Assembly (NCBI GenBank): GCA_000499405.2
Contig: HG738139.1
Coordinates: forward strand, 11,618,616-11,682,615
Direction of reading: 5' to 3'
Length of the DNA: 64,000 bases
Origin: Onchocerca volvulus
Taxonomy: Eukaryota; Nematoda; Chromadorea; Rhabditida; Onchocercidae
Position numbers and translations under genes: made by a program. Shown here piece after piece: positions 1 to 13,660 of this stretch; within the stretch, counting starts at the first letter, position 1, and the number at the start of each line of letters is the position of its first letter. The notes beneath the pieces are model-generated. The model did not search any database. It was not told the origin of the DNA and saw nothing but the letters and a program-made list of their open reading frames with translations.

Positions 1-340
1 CGAAAGAAAATATAGATATATGTAGATTGCTATCAATCAAAAACAAAAATTATTAAAATTTGAATTTACCTAACTTTAATTCGTAATTTCAATTGTTAAA
101 AAAATTTTAATGAAATTAAAAATTAGAAAAATTGAAAAATTTAAAATCGAAATTTTGAATAATCCTTCGTGTCAAATGAAACAGATTGATTCGTTTATTA
201 TTGACATATAAATTCCATTGGGTAATTTATGATTGACATAGTATCACAACAACAAACGTAAATAAACTTATTGTACGCTTAATGATGAAACAGATGAAAC
301 AACCCGTATAACGGTAAAGCGTAGCATTTTTTTCTGAGAG

Positions 341-383
341 ATTATCCGCGGATAATACCCCGGAATGACGGGATATTATCCCG
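341..383. repeat. GC-rich dyad: perfect 16-bp palindrome plus short hairpin
   Basis: ATTATCCGCGGATAAT (341-356) is a perfect palindrome. It is followed by a 6-bp stem CGGGAT-ATT-ATCCCG at 369-383. GC-rich against a strongly AT-rich background. Possibly a protein-binding site or a remnant of a repeat; function unknown. Confidence 0.6.
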
Positions 384-2720
384 GGATGGCGGGGATATGA
401 ATTGTTTACTTTTCTTTCGGTTAACGAACGATTTCAATCTCCCGCAGTGAGCTCACTTTTTACATTTAAGTCAATCAATTCAAATATTCGCTTTTTTCCT
501 TCTTTTTTTTTGTTTTTAATTTTTAATTATATTTATTAATTTCTTTGTATTTTCATTCAATTTCGGTTCTTTTATTATAACTATTAGTGAATTATAATTT
601 TTAAATAGTTCATTTTGTTCCTTTTTCAGCTTTTCTTTTTTCTTTATTCAACAAATTTTGCTTAAATTCTAATCATTTAATTAAAATTTGAAATAACTTT
701 TTTCTTTTGAATTTTTTCAATTAATTTTTCTTCATCCTTCGTTAATTTCGTTAATTGAATTTAACTTATAAAAAAGTTTTAATGAAAATTATTACTTGCA
801 GTATTTTAAGAAATAATAACAACTTAAATGATAAGATATATACATATGTATGGAAGGATTAAGATATTAATTAAAACAATAAATAATAAAAATAATTTCT
901 CAAGAATACGCAACATAATAAATTATGAATTATTTTTATAATTGAAATTATTAAAATTTTTTTTCGCTTTTCTTCCTAATTTTTTTTTTTTTTTTCAAAA
1001 TAAACTATCATTAAAAAAAAAAAAAATTAAGTCTGTTATCATAAATTGTTATGCAGAGAAAAAAAAAATGAAAATTAAATTACGGCCTTGACCAATTAGT
1101 CAAGCAATAATTAGCACTTAATTTGTGGTAAATTAGTGAGGGATGAATGAACTTTTTTGGCGCAAAATATCACCAAATCATCTTGCGACGTCAATTAATG
1201 AATTTTTCAAAACAAATTGAAAAATTGATGGGATGAGCTTTGAGAGAGAAAAATAATGAAACTTTTTTTTTGTTTAAATGATGCCAATAAATATTTTCAT
1301 TTTAGTAATATAAAAGTTGTGATTTTTGGCAGGATTATTTTTATTATTTTTTTTATTAAAATTATTTTTGCCAAAACTTTCTCATTTTTACGAACTTTTT
1401 TACTAAAATTTCTTTTTATTAAAATTTGACCTCTTATTTGTTTTTCTTTTTGCAATAAAATGCAATTCAGATGTTTGTTTTGTTAATTTTTGCTAAAATT
1501 TATTTTTTGAATTTAATTATTTCAAAATTGTATTTTTTTTTTTTAGCACAAATGTGTATGTTTCGTTGAAATTTATTCGTTGAATTAAATTCTTTTAAAT
1601 TGCTATCCAATTAATGAAATTTAATTGAATTCAATTAATTCAATTAATTTTTATAATGCGAATGAATATATCTATTTTGCACAAGTTTATTTTCCCTCAG
1701 ATTAAGTTTTTTTTAATTGAAATTATATCTTTATTAAAAATGAGAAATTATTATATTAAAATACAGTCACTACGAAAATAAATCATAATTAGATGAATTA
1801 TTTTACTTCTAATAAATCAATACTTTCGAAAAATAAGTTTTTTTCCCCATGTCAAATTACATAAGGAGAGATGAATTTCAGAATTTATTTATTAGCCAAA
1901 ATAAAAGCGAAGAATGAAATAATCTAAAAGCAAAAATTTTATTACATTAAAAAATCTTTTTTTTTAAATTTTAATTTAAAAAAATTCATAATGGAGAAAG
2001 CTTTTGCTGTTAAGTTTCTTTTTTTTTCTTCTTTCAAACATAGTTTTCTAAAAATCGATCAGTTTTTTTTTGCGAAATTTAATTTTTAAATTAAAAAATT
2101 TAATTTTTCGCAGAAAAAGAAATTGCTATAACATGATGCACAAATTAATAGTAATAATTTGAGAAATAGCACAAATAATAGCATTTTGTTTGATTGTGGT
2201 TTGAAATTGATGAAAAATTGGGTTAAATAAGTTGAATGACCTTGAATTATTGTCATAGTTACTACCTATTTCAATTCTTTCCCAATTTTCTTCTTCCTCA
2301 CCCCTTTTTTCTCTCTCCCTCCCTCCCTCTCTCTCTCTCTCTCCCTCTGCTTTTTTTATCATATATTATTGACGGTAAAAAATAAAATATCCACGAAATT
2401 TTATTTTATTTTTCATCAATTTTTTCTTTCTCTCCTTTTCTCTATCTTTTAAAAATGATTTTTCGACAGGTATAACATTTTTCAGTTTGTTTATTTGTTT
2501 ACTTTTTTTGTTTACTTTATTATTATTCTTTGTATTTATTACATGAAATGGCAAATATTAGTTAAAGATAAAGTATTTTATCATGATTTTAATCATTAAT
2601 TAACAATTGTTCCCGTTCATCTTTCATTTGCAATTTACCCATTTCTTTTTTTTTTTTTTTTTTCAATCTTGAAATTTTTCATTTTAAGAGAGTTAAAATG
2701 CGCTGCTTTTTTTCTCTCTC

Positions 2721-2965
2721 GAGTAAAAATATTTACATTTTATTTTCTACTTTTTCCCCTACGGGTAGAAATATTCGTATTTTATCCTAAACTTCTTCCA
2801 TGGATTGAAAATATTTGTATTTCATCTTAAACTTCTTTTCTTGCGGGTAAAAATCTTTGCATTTTATCTTAGATTTTTCCTCGTACGGGTAAAAATACTT
2901 GCATTTAGCTTAAATTTCTTCCACGGGTAAAAATAATTGTATTTTATCGTGAAAACCTTTTCTTT
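2721..2965 (+). repeat. 41-bp tandem array, about six diverged copies
   Basis: Units start near 2721, 2762, 2801, 2844, 2886 and 2923, each with CGGGTAAAAATATTTGCATT followed by TTATCTTAAACTTCTTCC. Some copies lack the CGGG start. Confidence 0.8.
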
Positions 2966-3490
2966 AACGGTAGCCATAAAATATTTTTCACACCATTTAA
3001 ATTTTCAAAGTTTTTTAACTCCTAAAAATATAAAATGAAATAAATTCATTTATTATTATCATACTTTCATCTTAAAAAGCTTAGACATTATATTATTAAT
3101 TAATAATGTAATAATACTTTGCAATAATATTTTGATTAACATACTAACAATATATTAATAATTCAGTAATATTTTAATATTAATCTCCTTATTTTACACT
3201 TTCAATAAACAATTTCTCTTATTCTAATTGCTTTAAATTTATTATTGGAAATTAGCGATTATTATTTATTCCAGTTAAATATAGTCTTCTATTTTTCGAA
3301 TATCTAATTTTAAATTTAAAATTTTTCCAACTTTTTCTGATTACTTGCATTAAACTATTTTAATTTTAACACAAATATGGCATATTTGTAATTTCACATA
3401 TAATCTTCTATTTAAAATTTCATTTTTTTCTTTTTTTAAATAATAATAATATAAGCTTAGATTTGAAATTTTTTCTTGGTTAAATTTCAA

Positions 3491-3518
3491 ATTAATAATC
3501 GATTAATCGATTATTAAT
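3491..3518. repeat. Perfect 28-bp palindrome
   Basis: Centred on ATCGATTAATCGAT. The 14-base half ATTAATAATCGATT is followed immediately by its exact reverse complement. Confidence 0.85.
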
Positions 3519-4254
3519 GATTAATAAAATATTGAAAAAGGAAGTTTTAATGTGAAGAAGAAAATCAGCAAATTTGTTCACAATCGGAATTAATTTGACC
3601 TTGCCAAGTTTTAGCTAAATGATTTAATAGATATTATTTATTGTTTATTGTTTATGATTATTCAAATAGATCAATCGCATCTGTTGCATCATAAATATGC
3701 ACATCTGTTCCATTCGAATCCATCAATGATCGACGAATCGATCGGAAAATCTTTCGATCCATAAACACTTACATAATTTATTACTTTATTATAGCTATAA
3801 TAATAATTACATTCTTTGGATAATAATAATACTAATTAATAATTTAATATTAATTGATAAATTGAAAAATAATATAAACTTATTTCTGATTGTAATATTA
3901 GATAGAATCATTTTGATAAGATAATATGTAAAAATTAATCAATCAAAAATGTAAATGCAATAAATGATATTATTCATCGACTATAAATATGAAATTATTG
4001 AAGGAATAGTGAATTTTCGATGAAATAATGATCTTTGAACTGTGTTTGAAATTAATTCGAAATATATTTCAAAATTTTTTGCTCTTTTTTTGCTATTTAA
4101 TCGATCATTATTATCTGTTAGAAAATTCCATGATTAAGGTTAGTAACGAAAACTGATAATGTCAACAAATAAATTTCGAAATCTTTGAAAAGAAGAATCA
4201 AATGATTTTAAAGTTAATGAGCAAAAAAATCGATTTTTAAGAAATTCACTTGTC

Positions 4255-4420
4255 CTACCATAAGGAATCTATTTATCTTCACTTCAAAGAATCTACTTAC
4301 CTTGTTCTCAAAAATCTGGTTACTTACTCGAATTTATTTCAAGGAATTTAATTATCTTCACTTTAAGAAATCTATTTGCTTACTGTACGGAATGCATTTC
4401 AAGGAATCTACTTATCTTGT
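4255..4420 (+). repeat. Degenerate short tandem repeat
   Basis: Repeated motif TTCAAGGAATCTACTTATCT with variable spacing, five to six diverged copies. Confidence 0.55.
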
Positions 4421-4750
4421 TTAATCTTACTTTATTCACTATCTATTTGAAAACATGCGAAATTTTCAGCAAATTATAAAATTAATTATTTGATAACAAT
4501 AATAGTCATAACAACAGTAACAATGAAAATATTCCTGAAATTGATTTAAGAAAAATTTTTAAATGAAAAAATTTCATTTTTATGGAAGAAAGAAAAAGAA
4601 AAAAAAGGGGAATGATTTAAATAATTCAAATAAAATTTTGATTATACTGAATAATTAATTATCTATCAGAAATCATCCCATTTATCAGTGCTATTTTTAT
4701 ATGATCAGTACTATTTACTCATTAATTATTTAACAAGAAAAAATATTTAC

Positions 4751-4976
4751 GGCATGTGTGGGTGCACGTATGTGGGTAGTGCGCATGGGTGATTTGCGTG
4801 GATATGTGGGTGTAGGCGGTTGATGCACGTGGATATAGATTTGAGCGTCTACGTACGTGTGCGTGATGATGTGTGTAGTGTGTATAAGTAGGGGTGTACG
4901 TGTATGTGTGGTGTATGTGGGTGTATGTGGGTCATGTGCGTGGGTGTGCGCGTAGGTGTGCGGGGGTGTTCTTGTG
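4751..4976 (+). repeat. GT-rich degenerate minisatellite block
   Basis: About 225 bases built from GTGTGGGTGTAT and GTGCGTGGGTG-like words with no fixed period and strong strand asymmetry (G/T on +). Similar blocks occur at 36331 (+) and, complemented, at 13661 and 31719. Confidence 0.8.
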
Positions 4977-5530
4977 TATTATCCATTTATTGGCATTTAT
5001 ATAAGTAAGCTATGATGGATGTTTCCCAAGCAGATGGATACACAACAGACATCCATCAATCTCATGAGGCCATGGAATTGTTTGTTCAGCTCTATTTTAA
5101 TTTGCCAAAGAGATGGAAGGAAGCCTGAAATGAAAATCTTTAATCGAAATGTTTGAAATCGCTTTTAATCGAAAATATTCATTATGTTGTTCTGGTTGTC
5201 ATCAAATATTGATTTTATTAGTTTCAACGAGTAAAAATGAGAGAAAAAAAAAGGAGCAGAATTTATGTAATTTATACTTTCAAAATTCAGTTTAAATTCA
5301 AATAACACTATTATTTATTAGAAAATTAAGCTCAAGTTCAAATTACATTAACAATTTCATTTCAGATTAATTTAATATTCAAATCATTGCGAAATTTCAG
5401 GCTAACTTTGCATTTTTCATTGATTGTAAAATTTCATATTAATCTAATACTGCAACAAGAGTGTTAGTTCATATTAATCTAATATTCTGTTTATTTTTAT
5501 TCTAATTCAATAATACTACAATCAATAATA

Positions 5531-5533
<3 letters not shown>

Positions 5534-5567
<34 letters not shown>

Positions 5568-5630
5568 TGTTATCACAACTATTATTATCATTATCATTGT
5601 TACTCCTATTATCACTATTATAGTCATTAC

Positions 5631-5675
<45 letters not shown>

Positions 5676-5700
5676 TTATCCTTCGTTACTATTATCAGCA
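5534..5700 (+). repeat. TTA / ATC microsatellite cluster
   Basis: A perfect TTA run (5534-5566) followed by imperfect ATTATC units and a second ATT run (about 5656-5677). Confidence 0.85.
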
Positions 5701-6899
5701 ATCATTGTTGACATTATCATTTGTTATCAGTAATCTTTGCTATAATGACAAATAATCATTATTCATAATAATTACTGATATAACAACGATATTTAATTCC
5801 ATTATCATTATTCATTCATCGATCTCGGCTATAGTAATGTCCATCGATCCATCTATTTTACCATTCAATTTGCTTTTAATTCACGAATGACAAATTTCAA
5901 TGCATTTGATGACAGCTAAATTCATCATTTCTTTGTTATAATATTATTTATACCGAAATGCGTTAGCTAATTCTCATCATTTTCCGTGCTCTTTCCCATT
6001 TCCTTTTCATCTCTTGCCTCTTTTTGAATCCTAAAATTCTGCTTCTTCAGATAATGAAATGCATTTCATATAGCCTTTCCTTATCCTTCCTTCCTTCTTC
6101 CTTCCTTCCTCCATTCATCCCTTCCTTTCTTCATTTCTCCATTCCTTCATTCCTTTTCCTCTTCTTTAATCGAATTTCATTCTGCCAATTTCTTCTCTTC
6201 TTCATTTATAGCATCGCCTATTTGTCTGTCCCGTTTAGCTTCACTTATTTTACTCATTTCATTTCATTTCATTACATTTCATTTCATTTTTTTTTTAAAT
6301 ATCATTCTGTTTAATTTAATTTAATTCTTATTTCATTTTACTGTATTTCAAATTTATTCCAATTTTATTGCAACTATTCATTTAGATCATATTTTATGAC
6401 ATTGCTAGTATTCGTCAACATTTGGTGCCAAAAGCTATCAAACTGATGATAATGATAAGGCTAAGAATTCATCCATACATATTCATAATGATTACTGCTA
6501 CTAATATTACTGTGATTATTAATTATTTCATCGGACAATTAATGATTGGTAATATTTTAATTACAAATTAAAATTAAAAAAAGTAAGTTGATGATTTTTA
6601 CTCAATTCTTTTCATCAATGATTAATATCAATGAATTCATTCTATATCTATATAAATAAAATAAATAAACAAAAATAATTATAATAAATTAATAGACAAA
6701 AAAAGTGATATGTAATAAATAAATAAACAAATAAACAAATAAATAAATAAATAAATATATGCAAATTTAGAAATAAACGAAAAAATAAAAAATGTGATTA
6801 TATTCATTTATATGCATATCTATGATAAATTATGCTAGATATTTATATTTATCCGGATTTCTAGAGCATATAAAAACATAAAAAAGAAAATCGGAATAT

Positions 6900-7160
6900 T
6901 GCAACAGATATCCGGAAAGAGATCTAATCCGGACGAAAGACGGATTATAAATGTGGAAGTTAATTATTGAGCAAAATATGATAACTTATAAAAATATATG
7001 TATATATAAGATGAGAATATTATAACAAACATCCGGAAAGAGAAGATCTAACCGGATGTTGGACAAGACATAGGGAAAGACATAGAAATGACACAGTAAG
7101 AAGACGGAAATATTATAAAAGACATCCGGAAAATGATTCAACCGGACGGAAAAGTTATAA
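6900..7160 (+). repeat. Three diverged copies of an ATCCGGAAA...CCGGA unit
   Basis: Copies near 6910, 7031 and 7123 share ACATCCGGAAAGA, a short spacer and AACCGGAC, each preceded by ATATTATAACA. A single extra ATCCGGA lies near 6851. CCGGAA is also the core of ETS-family sites, so a regulatory role is possible but unproven. Confidence 0.7.
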
Positions 7161-7379
7161 ATAAATAGAAAAAAAGGTAAAGTAAACAATATTTAAAGAA
7201 TAAATGATAAAATTTGCTTTGATTTCATCATTTCTATCTTTTTTTCTTTTCCTCTCCTTTCCATCCAAAATTTCTTCCTTAGCAATATGCTAATGTAAAA
7301 TGGCAATCATTCCTTAGCAACCTTATGCTTATTTTTTTGCTCACAAGAACGAAAGCAAAAAAAAAGATGAAGAAATGGA

Positions 7380-7860
7380 AAACGATAAATTGATTATTTC
7401 TATTTGCAAAATTTTTTTTTCTCCTTTTTTTCCCTTCCTTTTTCTCTTTCTTTCTCTCTCTCTCTCTCCTCTGTTTTATCAAATATATATTGTATAAGGC
7501 AATAATGGAATTGAATATAAAAAAAAATTTGAAATAGAAATTTTTTTTTAATCAATATTTCAAAAAAAGTTTTTTTCCCTCTTTCTCTCTTCTCTCTTCT
7601 GTTTTTTATTATATGAAAATTACATGAAATTTTATTGTATATTTTTCAATAAATGTGAAGAATATTTGAAATGAAACTTTTTTTAATGGATATTACAAAA
7701 AAATTTTTCTCTCTCTCTCCCTCTCTCCTCTTTTATTGAATGTAATTGATATTTTCGGATAATGAAATTAAATGGAATTAAATGTGAGAGAAATTCGAAA
7801 TGAAAAATTTTTGAATTTATAGTTCAAAAAAAATTTTTTTTTTTTGTTCTTGAAATATTT
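7380..7860 (+). repeat. Tandem units of about 120 bp with CT-rich tracts
   Basis: Three to four diverged copies in the order CAAAAAAA-TTTTT, CTCTCTCTC-type tract, TTTTATTGAATGTAATTG-type segment, GAAATGAAA. The coding-like frames here come from the CT tracts. Confidence 0.6.
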
Positions 7861-9400
7861 TTCAATTAAATATTAATCTATTTTTAATGATTCGAACGAC
7901 GAATTAAATTTTATATATACTATTATTTAATTCTTAATTTTTAATTCTTTGTTAAATAAATTTTATAGAAATTTAAAAAAAAAAATTATACTGTTGTTAA
8001 CAATTAGTTTTCCTACTCTACTGAATATGAAAATAAGTTCAATTTTAAATCAATAATTTGCAATATGTTATCGTAAACACAAGATGTGTTGTTTACATAA
8101 TTTTTGACTAATTTCTTTCGTCTTTTTCTTTCCAAACTTATTTTAAACTTTGACTTCAATATAAACAAATATAAATCTTCAACTTCAATATAGATATATC
8201 CAAACAACAACTCGAAGTTGCGTGAATAAAATAGATTTGAATATATTATTTATTTTTTAGCTTTTAATTTTTACTCTCTTTGAATATCGATTTTTTATTT
8301 TAATTTCTTTTTAAATTTTTAATTAAAAATTTTCAGTTTCTGTTTTCTTCGAGATGTCACATAATCTAATTATGCTAAATAATTATCCATCTTTCTTTCA
8401 CTTTAATTACTTATTTTTCACTTAAATACTTATCTTTCAGATTAAAGCATTAATTCATTTCTTATTATTACAATGTTCCAATGTAACTTATAAAAATATG
8501 TGCACACAAAATGATAATTAAGATCGATAGAAAAAAAAAAGTTTATTTAAATTTCTTATTTTTCTTTTAGCTTATTAAATTTGAAAACTTTCTCAATAAT
8601 ATTCTTGCTTTTTGAAGTTGAAACTTTTTAATCGCTTTGTTTTCAAATTTAAACGAAACTTTAAAGTTCGTTTTAAATTAGAAATTTATTTATGTTATTT
8701 GTTTATCAATTCCTTGATTTATCCATTCCTCAAATATATTTTACTCATTAATTCATCACTTTATTCATTCCCAATTTTCTTATTAATTTGTTTCTTAATT
8801 AATTGTTCTTGTTTCTATCTTATTCACCCATTCATTATCATTTTTTCTACCTTATCATTGATTTATATGTTTAATAATGAAAATGAAGATGAAAACATAG
8901 ATAGAAATGTTCATAACTTAATTTTTTAATTTAATTATCGAATACTTCAGTAATGAAAAAAACCTGTATTTCCAATTTATGAATTTTCAAATTGTCTTCT
9001 ATTTTTTTTCGAAAAAATAATCCCTTAGTTTGCATATTTTATCAGTTTATCGATTTTGAAATAATTTTAGTTTTAAAAAATCAAATTAATGAATCAGTTC
9101 ATTTAATTATTTCTATTTGTATTTGATTGTTTCAAGTATTCGAATTCTTTCATCTTACATTTTCGATAATTTGACGAAAATTATTGATCAATCATCAATC
9201 ATTATCTTTTTCATCACTTTTTTTCGTAATTTGTCATTTCAATAAATGATCAATATGATTGTCAACTGACAATAACCTTTTCAAATTAATTAATCATCAC
9301 ACATTTCAATCAATAGGCGTCAATTGATTTCTTCATTTCCGTTCTCATTAGGAAGTTTTGAATTCAATTTAAAAAAAAAAAAAAAAAAAAGAGTAATTAA

Positions 9401-9815
9401 CCTAATGGACATAAAAAGTTACGTAAACGTATATTCACGTACATATATATCCATACACGTGCATGTATACGATTTCCACGTCATTATCGATTATATTCTA
9501 AATGAAATTAACAAAACTAGAAACGAAAATGACGTTGAAATTAAAAAAATAGGTGAGTAACAGATATCTAAATGGACAATACAAATTTACGTAAACGTTT
9601 ATGGTTTTTCACGTCATCGAAGAAATTTACAAATAGAAGCAGAAATGACATTGAAATTAAAAAAATGACTAACGTACATCTAATGGACGTACAAATTTGC
9701 GAAACACGTACATGTATATCCATGCGTAACGATTTCTCATGTCATAATCGAAGGATATTTTAAATTGAAATTTTACGAAATTGAGAAGGCGGAGATGACC
9801 TTGAAATTAGAGCGA
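9401..9815 (+). repeat. Three-copy diverged tandem array rich in ACGT motifs
   Basis: Copies begin near 9401, 9568 and 9680 with CTAATGGACATACAAATTTA and continue with CGTAAACGT, CACGTCAT(C)G and end in GAAATGACATTGAAATTAAA. The unit length varies (about 167, 112 and 135). Open frames at 9324-9763 lie inside it. It ends about 80 bases before the candidate exon at 9896, so it could be an upstream control region. Confidence 0.72.
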
Positions 9816-9895
9816 TAGGACCATAAATGAGAGCTGAAAATTTGTTGACCCGTTCATTGGAGGTCAAGCGGTAGGAGCTTTTAAAGCTCGTAAAA

Positions 9896-9956
9896 ATGCT
9901 GTCACCCCCGGAGGGTTTTTACGCTTGGCAGCACGAACAAATCAGGTCATCTCCCG
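9896..9956 (+). CDS. Candidate distal alternative first coding micro-exon (20 residues)
   Basis: Sixty-one bases of roughly half GC in a very AT-rich neighbourhood. ATG with AAAA before it encodes MLSPPEGFYAWQHEQIRSSP and runs into a GTAACC donor at 9957 after one extra G, phase 1. That phase fits exon 2 at 41541 (split codon Asp). It lies about 10 kb upstream of the canonical first exon, just after the array at 9401-9815. It could be a distal promoter exon of AGAP, the first exon of something else, or a short conserved non-coding element. Confidence 0.33.
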
Positions 9957-10657
9957 GTAACCCCGCATATTTCTCCTCTACAACATATTTATTTGTAATT
10001 CAGAATAGTATGTCATTATTATCACTATCATTATCATTATTATTCTTTCTTCCACTCATTAATTTCATTGTTTCTAATCATTTTCATCATTTTTATAATT
10101 TCAACTTTTATAATTTTTACGAAATTCTTTTTTTTTTTTTTTTGCTTTTAATTACTTATCTAAATCATTCGCATCTTGCTTATTTCATAATTTGTTAATT
10201 TTCTATTAGTTTTCTTCTAAAGAAGATGGATAATTTTTTTTTTTGGTGATTTTGTGGAAAAAATAAACAAATTTTTTGGCGTTTTGCAAATTTTAAATTT
10301 ACAAAAATAAAAATAAAATTTTTTATTTTTATCATTAATTGATCAATAATAAATAAGAAATAAATTTATGCGTAAAAATTTTGCTATATTTATTTTGTAT
10401 TTTGCATATGTTAAAATTTTATTTCATTTTATTAGTTAATTTTCTTTTTTTTTTTTTATGTTTTTATCATAAAAATTGTCACAAAAATTTGTTATGGAAA
10501 TTTCAATTTCAAAATTTATTCGACTAGTTTATGTTTTATTGATTAGTTTTTTGTTTAATTTCGTACTTTCATTTTATAAATTTCATTGTTAAATTGCTAG
10601 TAAAATATTAAATATTTATTAGTCAGTAATACGATATAAGATTTTCTTGGATTCAAA

Positions 10658-10746
10658 CATAATTTCATCACAATTGCATATATTTTATATATCAAATATG
10701 GAATTAATTTCATTACAATTACGTATATTATATATATCAAATATGG
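10658..10746 (+). repeat. Direct duplication of about 45 bp
   Basis: Two adjacent copies of AATTTCATCACAATTGCATA followed by TATTTTATATATCAAATATGG. Confidence 0.75.
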
Positions 10747-13614
10747 AATATTAAATAGCATTGAAATTAATTATCATTAAATGGATTATTTTAATTTTTG
10801 AACTAACAAATTATCAAATAAAGGTATCTTTATTGAATCAAAGAAAATTGTCTGATAGAAATGGATTACTTTTATCAAATTTTAAAATTTTTCAAACTTT
10901 TATCAAGTATCACCTATAGTATCTGTTTTAGTATTTGAATAGATAATGAATATTGTATTTATCATTCAAATATTGGTTGTTTAAGCATTATCAATTCTAT
11001 TTATTAACTTATTTATTTTTAAATATTATTCATTCTATTTTATTATTGTATTTACCATTGTAGTATCATTTATCAATATTATCGGAGTATCAGTATCATT
11101 TATCATTTTATTTTCTATTTAGGTATCATTTCATTTACTACTTATTTCATTCATTATTTAAGTATCATTTATTCTATTTAATAAATTATCGAATATGTTT
11201 TTGTTTTTGTAACTGAACAATGTTTGTATTCTAATTATTTAACTTGATAACTTGATAAAAGAAATACCATATAAATTCTAATTCATTAAATATTACTTTT
11301 TTTTTTTTAAATTTTTGAATATCTATTTCTGTTTCCAAAAATTTTTTTGCTTTTTATTTCCCATTTATAATCATTGAAGAGATCGTAAAATAAAAATGAG
11401 AAAAATAAAACAAAGTTTTATTTTCTTTTTTTCATCGGCAAAATTAAATTCCTTTAAATTATAGCTTCCAATATCACATTTTGCTTTTTTTTTTCTAAAC
11501 TAAAAAAAAAATTTACGATTACAAATGATTTCATTTCTGAATATTTATTAACTCAATAACATATTAATGAGAAGAATTATTATAATTTCAAATGATTAGA
11601 TCTCATTTTACAGGAGAATTATTAAAATTTCAAACGATCATATTTCATTTTATATTTTTATTTATGCTTTTTTTTAAATTAATATATCTTAAAAGCTACT
11701 GGAAAGATATATCGTTTAATTTTTTCATCCATAATGTGAGTAAAATGTCGGCAAAATAGGAATTATTTACAGTAAAAGTTTTATCGAATTAGATATACAA
11801 TTTTTTCATTTAAAATTTTCTTCTCTAAACTAAGGAAATGATCATAATCCTTCGAAATTATCATTACTCTCATAATCATTATAATTGTTATTGTTATTAT
11901 CATCTATTATCATCCAAAATAATCATCAATCATCATCGCTAAGCATCAAAATTATTAGACAACTGTTAAAATTGGTTCTTTTTTTTTGTTTTTTTGGAAG
12001 TTCAAAATTGTTCTAAATATAAGAAAAAGTTCTTTTCTTTTCAAAGATTTAAAAATTTGTAAAATTTAAAATTTTTCGACAATGTCAGTTGTTCATTTTA
12101 ACGGAAACTTTTTAAAAACACTCCTATCATTTCATTTTATTTTCCAACTTTTTGCTTTATATTTAGCATTTAAAATGAGATAATTTTAACGTTACTACAT
12201 TTCATTTTATTATTATTCATACGTAATTACGTATTGTTTTGAATATAATTTATATTAATTTATCAAATCTTTGTAATGAATTAATTATTTGAGTACATTT
12301 TACATTAATTTAGTTTTAATAACGAAAATTTTGCATTAAATTTTACAAAATTTTTCGCATTTTTTTTTTTTTTATAATAAAAAAATTAATAATACTTTTC
12401 ATAGAATACTGTTCCTTTTTTTTCTTTCATGAAAAAACTAATCGAATAGGATGAAACTAACAAACAATTATCAATTTTTAATATTTTCCGTTTAATTATT
12501 TAATTTTCTGTCTGAAATTCACAAATATCTTGGGACAAATTATAAGATCGATTAATTAATTAAGGCATGATTCCTATGCACAAATTGATATCATCTTATC
12601 ATAAAATAAACATCTTTTAATAAATTACTATTTAAATTAAACGATGTTTTAATAATTTTTAATTATTTTCCGCTTTCTTTCTATCTTTATGTTTATTTAA
12701 ACAATGCAAAAATTTTGATTGGAAATTTCTTATTTCAAATTAGTATTTAATTTCTGATATGATATTATTATCAAATTTTCTTTCTTATTCTTCTTTTATT
12801 TCCTAAAATTTCTGCATTTTTGAAGTAGAAAAAAAATCGTTTCCGGGAAATAAGCCATTTAATAATGATTGTCAAATTAACATTTGAATCATTTAAATGA
12901 TGTAATATTACGATATTTAAGATTTTGCAAGATCGAGCTAATTTTATCATATTCCATTAATCATTAAAGATATGATTTATTATCATAGAATATGATATTT
13001 ATAAATTTTTCGAAAATTTTGCAATTTCTTTTGATAAAAAAAAAAAATGATTTCTTATTTCGAATATCAAAAAAAAAAAAAAAAGAAATGAGAAGAAATT
13101 TTTCATTTACTTAAAACTTTAATTAATTCCTTATTTGAATGTTATTCTCTTTCTTTTCATTATTATTATTAATTAATAGCATTACTAATTATTGCTTTTT
13201 TATTATCTTTTCAAATTTAGACTTTCACATAATTCATTTAATCAGGAATTTCTTTATTTCATATATTTTGAAATTTTTGCAAAAAAAAAAAAAAAAAGAT
13301 TTTTAAAATGAAATTTTAAACGAAAAAGAAAGGAAACAAAAAAAAGTTGTAAAATTTTATATGTTGAAAATTTTGTTTAATGGAACACAACGAATGATTA
13401 ATTATGCATTTACGGCGCAAGTGCCATCATCCATTTTCCATCTCAAAATCATTTCTTCCTGTCATCTTTTCCGAATGTCCATTCCAATGCCTCACTGACC
13501 AAACATCGACAACTCTCATTCTTTATTTAAATCTAATTTTATTCCATCAGCTGTTGTCTTCATCACATCTGTTGCAATTATATATATATATATAAAACCA
13601 AAAACAGAAAAAAT

Positions 13615-13641
13615 ATTATATATATATATATATATATATAT
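13615..13641. repeat. TA microsatellite
   Basis: An uninterrupted TA run, with shorter TA runs on either side. Confidence 0.9.
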
Positions 13642-13660
13642 TTATTTGTATATATATATG

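Larger units (their letters stand above)
1..9895. other. Upstream non-coding, AT-rich region
   Basis: No exon or RNA gene can be supported here. Open frames of 60-105 codons occur but have low-complexity Phe/Leu/Ile/Ser or Lys/Glu composition, and many begin at TTG. The content is poly-T/poly-A tracts, a GC-rich dyad near 341-383, a 41-bp array (2721-2965), a perfect palindrome (3491-3518), degenerate repeats at 4255-4420, a GT-rich block (4751-4976), TTA/ATC microsatellites (5534-5700), a TCCGGA-containing array (6900-7160), CT-rich tandem units (7380-7860) and the array at 9401-9815. Confidence 0.6.

Noticed and set aside
2126..2362. Glu/Arg-rich minus-strand frame
   Set aside because: It comes from the CT-rich run at 2310-2347 read on the other strand.
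3640..3770. tRNA-like words (TTCGAATCC)
   Set aside because: No matching stems for a cloverleaf could be laid out and there is no A box at the right distance.
8612..8929. 105-residue plus-strand frame
   Set aside because: Starts at TTG. Phe/Leu/Ile/Tyr-rich. About one frame of this length is expected by chance at this base composition by my rough estimate.
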